Positions 25,868 through 35,947 of a DNA stretch of 64,000 nt are shown here, in pieces; position 1 is the first letter of the stretch; each line of letters starts with the position of its first letter. The translations under genes were made by a program, and so were the position numbers. The notes under the pieces were generated by a model. That model ran no database searches. It was not told where the DNA came from and worked only from the letters and a program-made list of their open reading frames with translations. The DNA lies in contig NZ_CP046564.1 of NCBI RefSeq assembly GCF_009818105.1, positions 2,666,001 through 2,730,000 on the forward strand, in the 5' to 3' direction. The stretch is from Bacillus sp. N1-1 (lineage in GTDB: Bacteria; Bacillota; Bacilli; Bacillales; Guptibacillaceae).

Positions 25868-25881
25868 AGAACGTTTGTTCC
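25868..25881. promoter_or_regulatory. LexA (SOS) box upstream of uvrX
   Basis: AGAACGTTTGTTCC contains GAAC-N4-GTTC, the Bacillus SOS core (consensus CGAACNNNNGTTCG, both outer bases changed). It lies 28 bases upstream of the uvrX start, next to a TATAGA-like -10 on the minus strand. Confidence 0.75.
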
Positions 25882-27879
<1,998 letters not shown>

Positions 27880-27889
27880 GAAGTTAGTT

Positions 27890-27921
27890 AAGACAGGTAG
27901 CCAGCGGCTACCTGTCTTTTC
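27890..27921 (+). terminator. Terminator of the M4 protease gene
   Basis: AGACAGGTAGCC pairs with GGCTACCTGTCT (27891-27917) around a 3-base loop, followed by TTTT. Confidence 0.9.
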
Positions 27922-27990
27922 GTTTGTTGAAGGTTTTATAAGTCTTCAAACGGGAAAGAAATGGCTAGAACTAAAAAGGAGGAAGAAATC

Positions 27991-28794
27991 ATGGCGATTT
28001 TTAAAGAAGACGCACTAAAGCAAGAGCACGTGATGATCACTGGAGCGACTGGTGGTATTGGATTTGAAACGGCAAAAGCCGCTGTTCAAGCTGGGGCTAC
28101 CATTACGATTACAGGAAGAAATAAAGAGAAATTAGAGACGTTAAAGAACGAGTGCGAAAAACTAGTTGCGGATGCTAAAGTTACCGTACTTCCAGCCGAC
28201 TTAAACAATGAGCAAGATCGTGCTACCTTGATCGAAAATGCGATAAAAGAAAGAGGAACGATTACAGGTTTAGTTAATTCAGCGGGAATTGGCGGCGGCG
28301 ATACGCTCGATCAGTTACAAGAAGAAGACCTTCGTAAGGTGATGGAACTAAACTATTTCTCAACAGTTTTACTAACACAGCTCGTTTACAGTAAAATGCG
28401 TGAAGATAAGAAAAAAGGTTCCATTGTTAACCTCTCTTCTCTGTCCGGGCTTCGAGGAACTTTTGGAAACACCGCCTATAGTGCTTCAAAGTTTGCCATT
28501 ACCGGATTTACACAGTCATTTGCACATGAAGCGATTCGTGATGGAATTAGAGTTAACGCCGTCTGTCCTGGCTTCGTTGACACAGAAATGGGAAGAAATA
28601 GCATTGAGTCAAAAGGAAAAAGAGAAAACAAAAGCTTTGAAGAAGAATTAAAAGCAGTAGAAGAAGCGATGCCTTCAGGTAGAATTACACAACCCGAAGA
28701 AGTAGCGAACAGTATCATTTACCTCCTATCAAACGCCTCTGAGAACATTATTGGAGAATCTTTAAAGATTTCAGGCGGAAGTGTGATGCGTTAA
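27991..28794 (+). CDS. Short-chain dehydrogenase/reductase
   Basis: A 267-residue classical SDR: the cofactor loop TGATGGIG (residues 16-23), NSAG at the NNAG position, a catalytic Ser in NLSSLSG, and YSASK as the YxxxK motif. A GG-type C-terminal ending (LKISGGSVMR) is typical of FabG-like enzymes. ATG 27991 is preceded by AAGGAGG at 8 bases, so the in-frame ATG at 27961 is less likely. Substrate unknown. Monocistronic, with a strong terminator behind. Confidence 0.87.
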   Translation: MAIFKEDALKQEHVMITGATGGIGFETAKAAVQAGATITITGRNKEKLETLKNECEKLVADAKVTVLPADLNNEQDRATLIENAIKERGTITGLVNSAGIGGGDTLDQLQEEDLRKVMELNYFSTVLLTQLVYSKMREDKKKGSIVNLSSLSGLRGTFGNTAYSASKFAITGFTQSFAHEAIRDGIRVNAVCPGFVDTEMGRNSIESKGKRENKSFEEELKAVEEAMPSGRITQPEEVANSIIYLLSNASENIIGESLKISGGSVMR

Positions 28795-28807
28795 GCTGCC
28801 TTCATTG

Positions 28808-28860
28808 CAAAAAACTCATGGCCATTCGATCCCTTAAGATCGAACAGCCATGAGTTTTTA
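28808..28860. terminator. Bidirectional terminator (SDR / GNAT)
   Basis: A long two-part stem: AAAAACTCATGGC with its complement, and an inner TTCGATC/GATCGAA, around CCTTAA (28809-28859). Convergent genes lie on both sides. Confidence 0.92.
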
Positions 28861-28874
28861 TATTAGCGATAAGT

Positions 28875-29435
28875 TCAAATGGTACTAGCGTAGATACATG
28901 TATCCGTTATTTTCTTCCCATCAATGGACAAGTCGTCATTTTTAAGCGTTCCCTCAAGAAGATAACCCAATCGTTCGGGTATCGCTCGACTCCGCGCGTT
29001 CTCACGATCACACTGAATTTCAACTCTTCTACAACCCAAGCTTTGATGAGCATATTGAGTCAGCTTTTGAACAGCCTCTGTCATATACCCATGTCCACTA
29101 TGCCCTGTCGCCATCCAATACCCAATTTCAAGCTTAGGAACATCCCAATGAATGTTATGAAAACCTGTTGATCCCACAAACTCATTTGTTTCTTTCAAAA
29201 AAACAAGAAAGCGCAAACTTTCACGCTTTAGGAACTTGATGTGCGCTTCTCTTGTATTAATTTCCGTTTCCTCAGGAGTAGGTGTTACCCGCGCAAAGCC
29301 TAGCCACGGTCTTAGTTCGTCAATAGATGTTTGAATCGCTTCATTTACCACTTTTCCATCACCTGACTGGGGCATTCTTAACATCAATCGTTCTGTTTCA
29401 AGGGAAGTTTCAATTTCCATTAATATCGGGTTCAC
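28875..29435 (-). CDS. GNAT acetyltransferase, RimJ/RimL type
   Basis: The 186-residue protein begins with LETERLMLRMP, and has EIGYWMATGHSGHGYMTEAV (acetyl-CoA loop region) and a C-terminal IPERLGYLLEGTL typical of ribosomal-protein or small-molecule acetyltransferases. The GTG at 29435 has GGAG 8 bases upstream; the ATG at 29441 would leave only 2, so I prefer GTG. Single gene. Substrate unknown. Confidence 0.83.
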   Translation of the reverse strand: MNPILMEIETSLETERLMLRMPQSGDGKVVNEAIQTSIDELRPWLGFARVTPTPEETEINTREAHIKFLKRESLRFLVFLKETNEFVGSTGFHNIHWDVPKLEIGYWMATGHSGHGYMTEAVQKLTQYAHQSLGCRRVEIQCDRENARSRAIPERLGYLLEGTLKNDDLSIDGKKITDTCIYASTI

Positions 29436-29487
29436 AATCATCTCTCCAATGTGTCGAATAATTAAAGGACCAATTCTAACTAGAAGA

Positions 29488-29518
29488 TAAACCGCTATCC
29501 AGATGGATTAGCGGTTTA
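29488..29518 (-). terminator. Terminator-like hairpin after DUF805 gene
   Basis: TAAACCGCTA (29488-29497) pairs with TAGCGGTTTA (29509-29518). The minus-strand tail is only moderately T-rich, so this is a likely but weaker terminator. Confidence 0.5.
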
Positions 29519-29546
29519 AATGAAAACGTCTCCCAATCCCGACAAC

Positions 29547-29894
29547 CTAAGCGGCTTTAGGATTAGGACCGAAGCGATTTTCTTCTCGCTCACTCTCAAG
29601 ACAAGTGAAAACAAGAATAACAACACTACCAATAAAAGGAATGAGTCCAATCAATACCCACCAGCCGCTTCGACCTGTATCATGCAATCTCCGAACTGTT
29701 ACAGCAAGCCCTGGTAAAAGGATGAATAAAGAATAAATCCCTGTTAGAAATGGAGAAATATCAGCTAGCGTTTCTATTAGGGTTAGGACAACTGAGAAAA
29801 TGATGTTAAAAAGAGTAAACATCCAATATTCTTTTCGCCTGGCTCTTCCCTGAAAGTTCACATAATTCTTTAACACTTTCAAATACCAATTCAT
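29547..29894 (-). CDS. DUF805 small membrane protein
   Basis: The 115-residue protein has the DUF805 start MNWYLKVLKNYVNFQGRARR, the RKEYWMF segment, three hydrophobic helices (about 25-45, 47-65, 78-98) and the VRRLHDTGRSGWW motif between helices 2 and 3, all diagnostic of the family. Family members (YhaH/YhaI in E. coli) have no assigned biochemical role. The C-terminus ends FGPNPKAA. Single gene with AGGAG upstream. Confidence 0.88.
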   Translation of the reverse strand: MNWYLKVLKNYVNFQGRARRKEYWMFTLFNIIFSVVLTLIETLADISPFLTGIYSLFILLPGLAVTVRRLHDTGRSGWWVLIGLIPFIGSVVILVFTCLESEREENRFGPNPKAA

Positions 29895-30028
29895 ACAACT
29901 TCTCCTTTAGCGACTAGATTAAGTTTAGTAGAATAATATCGTGATACACATGATAGTATAGCACAAAACATGACAATATTAGGAAAAAATCAGTAATTGG
30001 TTAAATATGAGCGTTTAGATAAACCGCT

Positions 30029-30576
30029 TTACGATTGATTACTATTTTGATACTCTCTCCTTAAGAGACTCATTCTAAGTCGATCGACGTAACGTCCTTC
30101 TCGGTAGCGATCTTCTCGCAATATGCCTTCTTCCACAAATTCACTCTGCTTGTATGACTTAATCGCTTTATCTCTACTTCCACTCTGAGCCAAATCTTAT
30201 TTAATTTCAATTCAGTAAAGCCCCATCCAAGCATCGCTTTCATAGCACTTAAGCCATATCCTTGTCCCCAATAGCGTTTATCTCCAATCGCAATCCCTAG
30301 CTCGGCATGGCCATTTAGTTGATCAATATTTTTCAGATCAACCCACCCTATGTGTTTCCCTTCCTCAGTTACAATCGCTCGCTGCTCATACCCGTTTTTT
30401 CGACTGATGCATAATTGAATCCAGCTACTCGTTTCATCTCGGGTAAACGGTGGATATTTTTCTGGTATGTTCAGATGCTTTGTCACTTCAGTATCTAGAC
30501 ACCACTGATAGCGGTCTTCTGTATCCGAAAGAGAAAGTTCTCTAATTATCACAACTGGTAATGGCTTTCCTTTCAT
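30029..30576 (-). pseudogene. GNAT acetyltransferase disrupted by a frameshift
   Basis: The frame from ATG 30576 (AGGAG 8 bases upstream) encodes a RimJ/RimL-type GNAT with GIAIGDKRYWGQGYGLSAMK. After KIWLRVE (near 30165) the sequence turns into a non-GNAT tail ending at 30070. In the -1-base frame the expected GNAT C-terminus continues: RDKAIKSYKQSEFVEEGILR then EDRYREGRYVDRLRMSLLRR, to a stop at 30029. Restoring one base near GAAGTAG would give LRVESRDKAIKSY. So a single base is missing: either a real recent pseudogene or a sequencing/assembly error. Confidence 0.8.
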
Positions 30577-30639
30577 TTTAGCTCTCCTACTTTCCATCAT
30601 TTTCTTTCCTACTTAAATCTGATCCCTATTAACGATCCT

Positions 30640-31266
30640 CTATTGATTGAAGTATTTCATCATTTCTTTGACAATCGTTTCATAATAAGACGATTCATGT
30701 GGAACAAAATGACGTTTACTTATTTTTTGATTCAAGTTCTTTCGTTCTCCATCATGATTAAACCAAAACCCTTCCACACAAAGGTCGTTTTGTTTTCCCA
30801 TCCAGAAATCATAGAATGCTTCAAAATCAGCCTGAACAATTCCTGCGACCTCTTCTTTTTGAAGATCAAATGTATCAAACGATTGATTGTATTCAAAAAG
30901 AAAGATATTTGCGATTTCATTATCAAGGAAATTACCTTGCTTGATCGATGCATTCATTACAAGCAAGGGGTGCAATTCCTCATAAGAAACAGGGACCCCA
31001 AGTTCTTCCTCTATTTCTCGCACTCCATCCTTCACTGATTCATCTGCCATTAAGTGACCAGCTGCAGTAATGTCATAAAGACCCGCAAAATCTTTTTTCA
31101 AAGAACTTCGAAGCTGCAAATACACTTGTTTAACCCCTTCTTCTCTCCGAACGAACCAGCATTGAAAAACCTCATGCCAGTGCCCTACTCGATGTGCCTC
31201 ATCTCGTGAAACCACTCCAATCGGGTTTCTATTTTCATCAAATATTCTTACTCTTTCATCTATCAT
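30640..31266 (-). CDS. Nudix hydrolase (YfcD/IDI-like)
   Basis: A 208-residue protein beginning MIDERVRIFDENRNPIGVVS, an N-terminal strand arrangement seen in YfcD-type Nudix proteins related to isopentenyl diphosphate isomerase. The Nudix box is AAGHLMADESVKDGVREIEEE followed by LG; the spacing between the first Glu and Arg is one shorter than canonical, as is usual in this subgroup. HWHEVFQCWFV resembles the substrate-facing strand of that group. The substrate is unknown. Confidence 0.8.
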   Translation of the reverse strand: MIDERVRIFDENRNPIGVVSRDEAHRVGHWHEVFQCWFVRREEGVKQVYLQLRSSLKKDFAGLYDITAAGHLMADESVKDGVREIEEELGVPVSYEELHPLLVMNASIKQGNFLDNEIANIFLFEYNQSFDTFDLQKEEVAGIVQADFEAFYDFWMGKQNDLCVEGFWFNHDGERKNLNQKISKRHFVPHESSYYETIVKEMMKYFNQ

Positions 31267-31336
31267 CTTGTAACCTCACTTTTTCTCTCAACTCATCCAT
31301 ATTGATCCGAAAGAACTGCCGCTCTCATGACGGTAT

Positions 31337-32071
31337 CTACTCATTTAGGGCTTTATGACGAATAACATAATCAATCGTTAAAAAAGGAATGGAAAAAATC
31401 CTCATATCGTGCTGAGCTTTTAGAGATCCCGCTCCAACCTGCTCAACAAAAAACTCTTCATCAATTGGTAATGGAAATTGTTTATTTTTCGTTGATAAAT
31501 ACGTTCCTGTATCGGCTTTTGAAGTGCGTTTCTTTCTACTAGACAGCTTCAAACTTCTACCATATTGGTTTAATTCAAGGATACCCGTCATTGTGGAAAA
31601 TGGGAGCGGTAATCCGATGTTCATATACGTTCTTTCTCCCTTTTTGTGCCACGAATAAAGCGCAACAAAGCACACTTCTTCATTCACTTTTCTTACCCAG
31701 GCTCTTGGCTGCCGTCTTCCATCCATATGCTCTTTAACCGAAAAGATATCTCCTCTCATTTCGACCCACTTCCTGGATAACGGAAGATTTATTTGAAGGA
31801 TTCTTCGACTAAAAAAGCGATAAATCATAGCCAGAGGTTTAAACCACCTATGCCATTTCACACTAGCAAACAATCTGTATTCGGTTGTATTTTCATAAAA
31901 ATGTTTAATTGTTGGAGAGAGACAATGGAATTCAAGATGAGGTTCATAGATGCTCATGTCGCTCACTAATCCACTGTAATAAAAAGTACGATCCGCAATT
32001 TCCTTCAGAATTTCTTCCCCAATCACTTTCCTTCCTCTTATTTGGCTAACCGGAAAAGAGCGGTTATTCAT
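31337..32071 (-). CDS. Unknown protein in the DUF4166 cluster
   Basis: About 244 residues, basic, no clear TM segment. Visible stretches are SGLVSDMSIYEPHLEFHCLS near the start, RRILQINLPLSRKWVEMRGD in the middle and RIFSIPFLTIDYVIRHKAL at the end. The start is uncertain: ATG 32071 or GTG 32077, both after GGGAG and both overlapping the end of the DUF4166 gene by a few bases. It is the third gene of a tight minus-strand operon with DUF4166 and SRPBCC-DoxX proteins. I do not recognise a family for it. Confidence 0.65.
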   Translation of the reverse strand: MNNRSFPVSQIRGRKVIGEEILKEIADRTFYYSGLVSDMSIYEPHLEFHCLSPTIKHFYENTTEYRLFASVKWHRWFKPLAMIYRFFSRRILQINLPLSRKWVEMRGDIFSVKEHMDGRRQPRAWVRKVNEEVCFVALYSWHKKGERTYMNIGLPLPFSTMTGILELNQYGRSLKLSSRKKRTSKADTGTYLSTKNKQFPLPIDEEFFVEQVGAGSLKAQHDMRIFSIPFLTIDYVIRHKALNE

Positions 32072-32678
32072 TATCACTTGTAAACTCTCCCTCATACGAA
32101 AAAACAGTTCCGATGATTGGATTTTTCACCCTCACATGAATGTGAAAGCTTTCTCGATCTTCTAAGTACCGTTCGGTTACTGTCGCTAAACCTTGAAAAA
32201 ATTGTGGCAAAGGAATTTCTTTTCGTCCAAGCACCATTCTCTGATTTAGTGATTGAATCGTCATACTCCCATCATCACCATTTACTTTAAAAGAAAGGTC
32301 TGAATACATTAACGCAGGTTCTCCTAAATAGTCTTCGATCATCAGTCTTTCCTCATCAAGTGTCATTAGAGCATTAAAGTGACGCTTCTTCTGCCCAAAA
32401 GAAAACGTACGTTGCCAATGAACCTCTTCTTTTCCACTCGCCCCAATTCGAGACGTATTTTTGATTTGAAAGGGGATATTTGTTCCTCTCTCAGGAAAAA
32501 GAAGCTTCGTCTTTGTACCAAGATAAAATATGGGATATAACCAACGAGGACCTCCGGAGATCTTTTTCATTACTCCCGACCCACGAAAAGCATGTTGTTT
32601 CGAAATTGCATACCTTTTCTGTAACATCGGATGAAGCTGATGAAATTGATCACCCAGCGCTTTTAGATAAATTGACAT
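32064..32678 (-). CDS. DUF4166 domain protein
   Basis: A 204-residue protein beginning MSIYLKALGDQFHQLHPMLQ, then AFRGSGVMKKISGG and the WQRTFSFGQKKRHF region, features of DUF4166. In other bacteria this domain is often fused behind a saccharopine-dehydrogenase-like or short-chain reductase domain; here it is free-standing. ATG 32678 has AGGAG 7-8 bases upstream. It is 11 bases after the SRPBCC-DoxX gene and overlaps the next one, so translational coupling is likely. Function unknown. Confidence 0.75.
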   Translation of the reverse strand: MSIYLKALGDQFHQLHPMLQKRYAISKQHAFRGSGVMKKISGGPRWLYPIFYLGTKTKLLFPERGTNIPFQIKNTSRIGASGKEEVHWQRTFSFGQKKRHFNALMTLDEERLMIEDYLGEPALMYSDLSFKVNGDDGSMTIQSLNQRMVLGRKEIPLPQFFQGLATVTERYLEDRESFHIHVRVKNPIIGTVFSYEGEFTSDNE

Positions 32679-32689
32679 GACGATGCTCC

Positions 32690-33595
32690 TTATCTCTTTC
32701 TCTTGCATTTTTTTGCCGTTGGAATGTCACGACTAATTTTCATCCCAATAAAGGATAGAATGAACAAACTAACGTTAAAGGTTAAAGGATTAAATGGATG
32801 TGTCAGTGCACGTGGCGCAGCTAAAATAGCCGATACTGTTAATAAAGGAAAAGCAACCATTTGCATTTTAAATAACAAATGTTTTTTTCGAGTAAATAAC
32901 CAAATTAAACCGAACAACATTTCACTCAACCCCATTGTAAAAACCACTTTTGAAGCATCGATCGCTTCTGGTAATATACTCGCTGCCATCGATACCTCTT
33001 CAGGATGCTTCATCCATACTTTTGGAACTAGCCCCTGGTACATCCAAATGAAACTGAACATAAGGGCTATCATCCAATAGCTAATAAATCGGGTATATTG
33101 GGAAGCTGGTGATTCCCCCTTCTCAAGCCATCGCTTCAACACATCAAAACTTAATGCTGTTCCCCAACCAATCATTGGACGAAAAATAATAGAATCTATG
33201 AAAGCACCTACTTTTCCAAAACGCGTCTTGTAATCATATTGCGTTAAAAATGTAACTTTCTTTTGCTCAACCGGTATATACTTCCAATAACCTTTCCCCT
33301 CCGAGATAATCGAAATACGCTGATCCGTACCGAAATGTAACGAAGATGTCCTCGATCCGTCATTACCATTAAACTCTCCAACACTTTTTCCCCATCCTTC
33401 GATCGCGATTCCAAATCCTACATTCGTTTTGTAAGAAAAGTGTTGAGGGGAACTTTCATTTTCTTTCGGTAAGTAGGTAATGGAAGTAAATCGGATATCC
33501 CACTGTTCATGAAGATGCGGTCGTTGAGAAGCGCTCCAAAGATTTTCGATTTCTGTTTCAATTGGAACTTCAACATAGATTGGTTTTCTTTTCAT
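32690..33595 (-). CDS. SRPBCC-DoxX-like fusion membrane protein
   Basis: A 301-residue protein with an N-terminal SRPBCC (START-like) domain at about 1-155, beginning PIYVEVPIETEIENLWSASQ and HLHEQWDIRF, which would bind a hydrophobic ligand. A C-terminal DoxX-like four-helix membrane domain lies at about 165-290, with a Lys/Arg-rich tail. It is the first gene of a three-gene operon with DUF4166. The architecture suggests handling of a lipid-like molecule at the membrane, which is inference. GGTGAG precedes the ATG. Confidence 0.78.
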   Translation of the reverse strand: MKRKPIYVEVPIETEIENLWSASQRPHLHEQWDIRFTSITYLPKENESSPQHFSYKTNVGFGIAIEGWGKSVGEFNGNDGSRTSSLHFGTDQRISIISEGKGYWKYIPVEQKKVTFLTQYDYKTRFGKVGAFIDSIIFRPMIGWGTALSFDVLKRWLEKGESPASQYTRFISYWMIALMFSFIWMYQGLVPKVWMKHPEEVSMAASILPEAIDASKVVFTMGLSEMLFGLIWLFTRKKHLLFKMQMVAFPLLTVSAILAAPRALTHPFNPLTFNVSLFILSFIGMKISRDIPTAKKCKRKR

Positions 33596-33729
33596 TTTCT
33601 CACCCTGTCAGCTAGTCTCTTTGATTCACAAAGCGTATCTTAATTTAGTGTAAACCTCTCTAGTCTTCCAAAACAACTCCATTCTCCTAAATAAAGGGAA
33701 TGATAGTAAAAATTCCTACAAAGAACCTA

Positions 33730-33756
33730 AAAAAGAGCACCGAAGTGATGCTCTTA
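33730..33756 (-). terminator. Terminator of the yqjP-yqjQ operon
   Basis: AAGAG/CTCTT (33733-33755) with an inner CAC/GTG stem around a TTCG loop, followed on the minus strand by TTTTTT; 9 bases beyond the yqjQ stop. Confidence 0.75.
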
Positions 33757-33764
33757 AGACAATT

Positions 33765-34556
33765 TTATTTTTGGTCAAAAAATTTTCCAGCCACTTTTTC
33801 CACGAGGCCTGGAGCTGCGTGATAAAGTTTGGCTCCAGCGTTCATCCATCCCGGAAGGTTCACTTCGCGCGCGCCCTTTTCAATAGCAGAAATAATTTCC
33901 TGCGATACCTTTTCTGCTGAGAGCATCATCTTTTCTACGTTTTTCGTATAAGTTCCGCTACTATCTGCCGTTTCAAAAAAGTTCGTTTTGATTGGACCTG
34001 GATTCACTGTGGTTACTTGAATGTTGTGTTCTTTCATCTCCATACGCAAACTGTTTGAAAATCCAAGAACCGCATGTTTTGAAGCCGAATATCCGGAAGA
34101 TTTTGGCGTAGCGAGCTTTCCTGCCTGAGAAGCAATATTGACCACGTGACCCGATCCTGCATCCATCATCCCAGGTAGCACATGTGAAGTAAATCGCATT
34201 AGTCCAATGACGTTCACATCGAACATGGCTTCAATGTCTTTCATATCGGCGTCCACAAACGCGTCAAATTTCCCAAATCCAGCATTATTAATCAAAACAT
34301 CTATCGGGGGCATTTCCTCCAAAAGCATCGGCAGAACATGCTCAACGCGCTCCCCATCCCCGACATCAATCGTCCATACGGCTGGCGCATAACCTCTGCT
34401 TCGTTCGATTACGCCCTTCACTTCCATTAACTTTTCTTCTGAACGTGCTACAAGGATTAGTTTAGCCCCTTTTTTAGCTAAATCAATTGCTAACTGTCGT
34501 CCAATTCCGCTTGATGCCCCCGTAATAAGAACAACTTTATTCTTTAAATTTTTCAT
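33765..34556 (-). CDS. yqjQ: Short-chain dehydrogenase YqjQ
   Basis: A 263-residue classical SDR with TGASSGIG (residues 11-18), LINNAGFG, a NIASQAGK serine region and YSASK. The C-terminal part (SAEKVSQEIISAIEKGAREV) matches the DltE/YqjQ subgroup, and the gene lies 12 bases behind yqjP, as in B. subtilis. ATG 34556 has AGAGG at 8 bases; a GTG at 34565 would overlap that site. Substrate unknown. Confidence 0.88.
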   Translation of the reverse strand: MKNLKNKVVLITGASSGIGRQLAIDLAKKGAKLILVARSEEKLMEVKGVIERSRGYAPAVWTIDVGDGERVEHVLPMLLEEMPPIDVLINNAGFGKFDAFVDADMKDIEAMFDVNVIGLMRFTSHVLPGMMDAGSGHVVNIASQAGKLATPKSSGYSASKHAVLGFSNSLRMEMKEHNIQVTTVNPGPIKTNFFETADSSGTYTKNVEKMMLSAEKVSQEIISAIEKGAREVNLPGWMNAGAKLYHAAPGLVEKVAGKFFDQK

Positions 34557-34568
34557 GTACTTCACCTC

Positions 34569-35534
34569 TTACGATCTAGATCGATAAACCGTTTTTTCCT
34601 TTTCTTTTATTTTAACTATCACATTCTCCGACTCAAGATAATCGAGATGCCCGATTGTTTCGGAGAGAGTAAGACCTGTTTGCTTTTTATAAACTCCTGG
34701 AAATAATTTCTGACAAACTTCAAAGGCGGTCATTGGAGTATTCAAAAAGGATGCCACCTTCTCTGAACGCTCCTCTTGTTTTTGTAATCGTTCCTTGATT
34801 AACTCGTCCGGATTTAAGATTGGCTCCCCATGACCGGTATAGACATACTGAAGATGTGCATCTAACGTTTTACGATAAGAATTCCGCTGCTGAAGAAGCG
34901 GTTTAGGTCTCTCCGTCCCTTTCACATATGGCGGTTCAAGTAAGGGGTTTGAAGATATCTTCTTAATAAGATGATCGCCTGCAATCATTATTCCAGTCTC
35001 CTTATGCCATAAGGAGATATGACTTTGGGCGTGACCAGGTGTTTCCATCACAGTCCACCCTGCACAGCCAGGTAAGTCATCTCCATCTGAAAGATGCACA
35101 TCACATTTCGCTCGATCGGTATACGCAAGATAGCCACGCGTATCACTTACATGATCGAAATATCGTTCTGGAACCCCAGCTTCACGGTAAATCCCTGTCA
35201 TAAACGCTTCATTTTCCTTCAAAAAAGAATCGCTCATCTGTAGCCACCGGTCGTTCTTCCAATGCCCAAGAACGTTAACGCCATTTTTCATCATTTTTCC
35301 GACAAGGCCAATATGATCAGGGTGATGATGCGTGAGTACTACCTGATCAATATCTTCAAAAGCGACACCATAACTTTGCAGTTGCTTCTCAAGTTCTTGT
35401 TGCGCTTCGGGTGTACGCGGGCCCGTATCAACTAATGTCAGCGTATCCCCTTTTAATAAAAAACAATTTACCGGACCAACAGCAAACGGAGTTGGAACTG
35501 TCATCGACAGTACCTTTTCTTTCGTTAGATTCAA
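34569..35534 (-). CDS. yqjP: Metallo-beta-lactamase-fold hydrolase YqjP
   Basis: A 321-residue MBL-fold protein with the zinc motif THHHPDHIGL (HxHxDH), ETPGHAQSHI and AGDHLI as later metal ligands, and a C-terminal winged-helix tail (AFEVCQKLFPG ... LDYLESENVI) as in LACTB2/YqjP-type proteins. It precedes yqjQ in an operon and is divergent from proI, the same neighbours as in B. subtilis. The start is probably TTG 35534, because GAGGTGG lies 8 bases before it; GTG 35546 overlaps that site. Confidence 0.88.
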   Translation of the reverse strand: MNLTKEKVLSMTVPTPFAVGPVNCFLLKGDTLTLVDTGPRTPEAQQELEKQLQSYGVAFEDIDQVVLTHHHPDHIGLVGKMMKNGVNVLGHWKNDRWLQMSDSFLKENEAFMTGIYREAGVPERYFDHVSDTRGYLAYTDRAKCDVHLSDGDDLPGCAGWTVMETPGHAQSHISLWHKETGIMIAGDHLIKKISSNPLLEPPYVKGTERPKPLLQQRNSYRKTLDAHLQYVYTGHGEPILNPDELIKERLQKQEERSEKVASFLNTPMTAFEVCQKLFPGVYKKQTGLTLSETIGHLDYLESENVIVKIKEKEKTVYRSRS

Positions 35535-35645
35535 ATTTACCGCCACCTCTACTTTTCGTTACATTAACTACCTCTATTCTATCGCTGTTCGTTCTTTTTG
35601 TCATTATATCGAGATAGTTTATTTTGAATTTTCCAACATTTAAGG

Positions 35646-35674
35646 TTGACATTTTTTTATTTTCATAGCATACT
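35646..35674 (+). promoter_or_regulatory. Promoter of the proI T-box transcript
   Basis: TTGACA (35646-35651), a 17-bp spacer, then CATACT (35669-35674) as -10. It lies upstream of the T-box leader at the expected distance. Confidence 0.6.
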
Positions 35675-35699
35675 ATGTAAAATTAGAATGATCGTATTG

Positions 35700-35927
35700 G
35701 CTTTGAAAGGGATTAGTAGAAGTTCTAGTATGTGCCAGAGAGAGGGATTCATCGGCTGAAAAGTCCCTTCACCTTACTTATTTCGAACCTACCCTCGAGC
35801 CAGCTGTAGAAATACAGCCGCTTCCTACGTTATAAGGAACTAGAGGATATCATATGTTGATATCAAAAATAAGGTGGTACCACGGATAACGCCCATTCGT
35901 CCTTTCATAAGGATGAGTGGGCGTTTT
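35700..35927 (+). promoter_or_regulatory. T-box riboswitch, proline-specific
   Basis: The conserved T-box AAGGTGGTACCACGG (35871-35885) is followed by a strong terminator (35890-35902 with 35911-35923, then TTTT). Stem I begins near the AGTA motif at 35715. The specifier region reads GAACCTACC, giving CCT (35788-35790), a proline codon, followed by a purine. The UGGU of the T-box pairs with an ACCA tRNA end, so a discriminator A is expected, as in tRNA-Pro. Uncharged tRNA-Pro should therefore permit proI transcription. Confidence 0.92.
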
Positions 35928-35947
35928 ATTTGGAAAGGATGAGGATG

